DNA from: Aphodousia faecalis
GTDB taxonomy: Bacteria > Pseudomonadota > Gammaproteobacteria > Burkholderiales > Burkholderiaceae_F
Direction: 5' to 3'
DNA: 8,751 bases
Assembly: GCA_018712705.1 (NCBI GenBank)
Contig: DVGM01000014.1
Coordinates: forward strand, 1 to 8,751
Shown: positions 7,114 through 8,751 of the stretch, piece after piece
Layout: every line of letters starts with the position of its first letter
How positions within the stretch are numbered: position 1 is the first letter of the stretch
Made by a program: the position numbers and the translations under genes
The notes under the pieces: generated by a model
What the model was told of the DNA's origin: nothing
The model's database searches: none
Seen by the model: only the letters and a program-made list of their open reading frames with translations

Positions 7114-7142
7114 TTGATTTAATATTAAACTAATTTTATTTT
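7114..7142 (+). promoter_or_regulatory. Candidate parA promoter containing operator-like element, copy 2
   Basis: TTGATT (7114-7119), a 17-bp spacer and TATTTT (7137-7142) mirror the glycerate kinase promoter base for base in layout. The spacer holds AATATTA-AAC-TAATTTT (7121-7137), within which TTTAATATTAAA (7118-7129) is a perfect 12-bp palindrome. In type Ib partition operons the ribbon-helix-helix partner autorepresses from a site here, and the centromere is often nearby. Confidence 0.45.
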
Positions 7143-7159
7143 AAGATTGGATTAGCATT

Positions 7160-7801
7160 ATGATTATTGCAGTGGCCAATACAAAAGGCGGTACCGGTAA
7201 AACGACGACGGCGGTCCAGCTCGCGCTTTATCGCCAAAGTTTGGGGCATGAGGTTTGGTTGGTGGACGGCGATGAACAGCAATCCGCTTTGACGGCGGTG
7301 AGCATTCGTTCTGAAAATAATGTAAAACCGGCCTTAGCCTGTTCGGCTTATTCGGATGCGCGTACACTCAAGTCCCAAATTGAAACTCAAGTCAATAAAT
7401 GGGAAGACATCATTATTGATGTGGGTGGTCGCGATACCGGAGCACTGCGTGCGGCCTTATTGGTTTGCGACATTTTGCTTGTGCCTGTGCAGCCTAGAAG
7501 CTATGACGTTTGGGCGCTCTCTAAATTGGAAGACATTATTCGTGACGCACGTGATATTGGTGCCGATTTTGACGCTTATTGCTTCTTGTCTTGCGCCGAT
7601 AGCCAGGGAGCGGATAATCAAGAGGCGGCAGAAGTGATGAAGCAGTGCGAAGAAATGCGCTTTTTAGATAAGGCGATCGGCCGACGCAAGGCTTTTGCAA
7701 CAGCTGGTGGCGCCGGACTCAGTGTTTTTGAATTGCGTCCTAAAGATGCCAAAGCCTGTTTTGAATTAAAGGCATTGGCGGATGCCATTTATAATCTTTA
7801 A
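7160..7801 (+). CDS. Small ParA-type partition ATPase (type Ib, ParF-like)
   Basis: The 213-residue protein is a deviant Walker-A ATPase of the ParA/MinD superfamily. Such proteins bind DNA non-specifically as ATP dimers and move plasmids or other cargo over the nucleoid. KGGTGKT (9-15) is the Walker A motif with the signature lysine Lys9. VDGDEQ (35-40) is the A' motif, IIIDVGG (84-90) Walker B, and DILLVPVQPRSYDVWAL (104-120) the typical following segment. There is no N-terminal helix-turn-helix, and the length near 210 matches type Ib ParA such as ParF, not long type Ia ParA or MinD. The next gene encodes a ribbon-helix-helix protein, the expected partner class for type Ib. This points to a plasmid or integrated-element origin, though no replication or conjugation gene is seen. 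The A/T-rich start region has only a weak ribosome site. Confidence 0.92.
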   Translation: MIIAVANTKGGTGKTTTAVQLALYRQSLGHEVWLVDGDEQQSALTAVSIRSENNVKPALACSAYSDARTLKSQIETQVNKWEDIIIDVGGRDTGALRAALLVCDILLVPVQPRSYDVWALSKLEDIIRDARDIGADFDAYCFLSCADSQGADNQEAAEVMKQCEEMRFLDKAIGRRKAFATAGGAGLSVFELRPKDAKACFELKALADAIYNL

Positions 7802-7825
7802 TTGCTATTTATTTAGACTTATTTT

Positions 7826-7847
7826 AATATTAAAATAATTTTCTATT
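7826..7847 (+). repeat. AATATTA-N3-TAATWTT element, copy 3 (ribbon-helix-helix gene)
   Basis: AATATTA-AAA-TAATTTT (7826-7842) lies in the 68-bp gap between parA and the ribbon-helix-helix gene, and TTTAATATTAAA (7823-7834) again forms a 12-bp palindrome. Arm spacing is the same as in the two upstream copies. The -35/-10 frame seen in those copies is poorer here (TTATTT and TATTAA). Confidence 0.4.
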
Positions 7848-7869
7848 AATAGTATTTTTGAGGGTTGTT

Positions 7870-8127
7870 ATGGCCATCACAATGTTGCGTAAGAAGCCTG
7901 CCGGTGAAATCAAGGAACTTGATGAAAAGGCAGTGGATGATTTTTTGGATTCTGCCTCTAATGTGAAAAAAGAAGCGGTTTCTAAGAAAAAGAAGCAAAT
8001 TACGCTCACTATTTCAGAATCCCTTTTGCATTCTGTCGATGAGGCGGCGCATGAGCTGGGACTGTCCCGCGCCGCTTACATTAATGCGGCGGTTTCAACT
8101 GCCTTAAAAAACGGTTTGACCCGTTAA
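7870..8127 (+). CDS. Ribbon-helix-helix DNA-binding protein, likely ParA partner
   Basis: From ATG 7870 the product is 85 residues. Residues 43-82 form a ribbon-helix-helix domain: strand QITLTIS, helix ESLLHSVDEAAHEL, and helix SRAAYINAAVSTALKN. The N-terminal 40 residues are polar and lysine-rich, like the flexible tail of ParG-type partners that stimulates ParA ATPase with an arginine finger; Arg7 is the only arginine in that tail. In type Ib systems this protein binds the centromere and represses the operon. GAGG six bases before ATG 7870 decides this start over the in-frame TTG at 7858. It follows parA by 68 bp and ends 14 bases before a terminator. CopG-like antitoxin is an alternative, but no toxin gene is adjacent. 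Confidence 0.82.
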   Translation: MAITMLRKKPAGEIKELDEKAVDDFLDSASNVKKEAVSKKKKQITLTISESLLHSVDEAAHELGLSRAAYINAAVSTALKNGLTR

Positions 8128-8141
8128 AGTTTTTCAAACTT

Positions 8142-8167
8142 CGCCCGAGTAATATCGGGCGTTTCTT
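8142..8167 (+). terminator. Rho-independent terminator after the partition-like pair
   Basis: CGCCCGA (8142-8148) and TCGGGCG (8155-8161) form a perfect GC-rich 7-bp stem with a 6-base loop, followed by TTTCTT. It closes the plus-strand unit from glycerate kinase or parA onward. Confidence 0.88.
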
Positions 8168-8277
8168 ATAGAACGCCTCTCAAAAATCCACTATTAGGCA
8201 ATACGTTGAATTCTTCAGGCAGGCGCTCCTTTTTTCTCTTTGCTACATTCTCAACTAATAATTAGGAGAGATATGTG

Positions 8278-8751
8278 ATGAACATTAAGAAACTGGTATT
8301 GGCTTTATCTTGTGTGTCTTTGATGACTGTCGTGCAAGCCGCGGATACCGATCGACACTATCCTGCGCCATCGACAGTCAGCGAACAAATGGCCGCTTTG
8401 GTGAATGCTCCGGCTCCGGCCCTCTGGTACTCCGATCCGAAAACACTTCAAGATTGTGAGCAAATGGCAGGCAGTTACGCAAAGGCCGCGGGAGAGGCGG
8501 CTTCAAAAACAGCGGCCGATAGAGGTGTTAAGGTTGAGAGCTCTAAGCTGGCAGGCGTTCCGGTTTTCACTTTAACGCCTAAGAAAATTGACGAGAATAA
8601 AAAGGATAAAGTCATTTTTTATATACATGGTGGTGGCTATGTCTTAGGGCACGGTGTCTCAGGGATCACCGAAGCGATCCCGATGGCCGCACAGAATCAC
8701 AGAATAATCACGAAGGAAGCCCCTTGTTTTAACAAGGGGAGGAATTCGTGC
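8278..8751 (+). CDS. Exported alpha/beta hydrolase, HGGG (HSL-like) type, partial/interrupted
   Basis: The frame is open to the window end (158 residues). A Sec signal peptide (1-21, ending VQA before ADTDRHY) implies export. VIFYIHGGGYVLG (112-124) contains the HGGG oxyanion-hole motif of the hormone-sensitive-lipase-like carboxylesterase group. The GxSxG nucleophile and the Asp/His of the triad would lie beyond the window. AGGAG lies about nine bases before the ATG. Family resemblance holds to about residue 142-144 (AAQNHRII). The expected continuation (a VDYR..PE-type strand) is replaced by residues encoded by a nested hairpin at 8709-8750. The gene is therefore probably interrupted, or the window joins a repeat here. 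The true substrate cannot be judged. Confidence 0.8.
   Translation, partial: MNIKKLVLALSCVSLMTVVQAADTDRHYPAPSTVSEQMAALVNAPAPALWYSDPKTLQDCEQMAGSYAKAAGEAASKTAADRGVKVESSKLAGVPVFTLTPKKIDENKKDKVIFYIHGGGYVLGHGVSGITEAIPMAAQNHRIITKEAPCFNKGRNSC
8709..8750 (+). repeat. Nested inverted repeat, possible IS200/IS605-family right end
   Basis: The outer arms CACGAA (8709-8714) and TTCGTG (8745-8750) enclose a purine-rich internal loop (GGAAG against AGGAA). Inside are the perfect 9-bp arms CCCCTTGTT (8720-8728) and AACAAGGGG (8731-8739) with a TT loop. There is no T-run, so this is not a terminator. The GAAGCCCC-stem-GGGG pattern resembles the hairpin at the 3' end of tnpB elements, where the omega RNA scaffold ends; this is from memory of the family. 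No transposase is visible in the window. Confidence 0.45.

Overview
The window reads as a chromosomal or plasmid-integrated segment of a Gram-negative bacterium. Two proteins carry Sec signal peptides, promoters are sigma-70-like, Shine-Dalgarno sites are good, and there are compact intrinsic terminators. The large secreted C69 dipeptidase and the general protein flavour remind me of gut Betaproteobacteria of the Sutterellaceae type. That is recollection of family resemblance, not something the sequence proves. Both window edges look cut: a possible gene tail on the left, and a truncated hydrolase running into a structured repeat on the right.

Left block, minus strand (about 105-3801). A HipB-like repressor gene and a HipA-like kinase gene form a tight operon (TAA-A-ATG junction) behind a strong promoter. 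They are followed by an independent gene for an exported 615-residue family C69 dipeptidase, which ends at a clear terminator. The HipA-like protein keeps the kinase fold motifs but has His and Ser where the catalytic and metal-binding aspartates should be, so it looks like a pseudokinase. An 18-bp perfect palindrome sits just ahead of the dipeptidase gene. About 500 bp of AT-rich DNA without genes separates this block from the next.

Middle block, minus strand (4189-5877). A MmcQ/YjbR-family gene and a D-serine dehydratase/D-threonine aldolase-type PLP enzyme form an operon ending at a terminator. Its promoter is back to back with that of a plus-strand glycerate kinase gene; the two TTGAAA -35 boxes form a 7-bp inverted repeat.

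Right block, plus strand (5891-8167). A glycerate kinase gene is split by a one-base frameshift at a GGGG run. It is followed by a small ParA-type ATPase and a ribbon-helix-helix DNA-binding partner, a type Ib plasmid-partition-like pair, then a strong terminator. The same AT-rich element, AATATTA-N3-TAATWTT, lies upstream of glycerate kinase, parA and the ribbon-helix-helix gene, which suggests shared regulation or a partition site.

Right edge (8278-8751). An exported alpha/beta hydrolase of the HGGG (hormone-sensitive-lipase-like) type begins but loses family resemblance near 8702-8708. There the DNA becomes a nested hairpin resembling an IS200/IS605 right end. The features most worth attention are the degenerate HipA, the shared operator-like element, and this junction.
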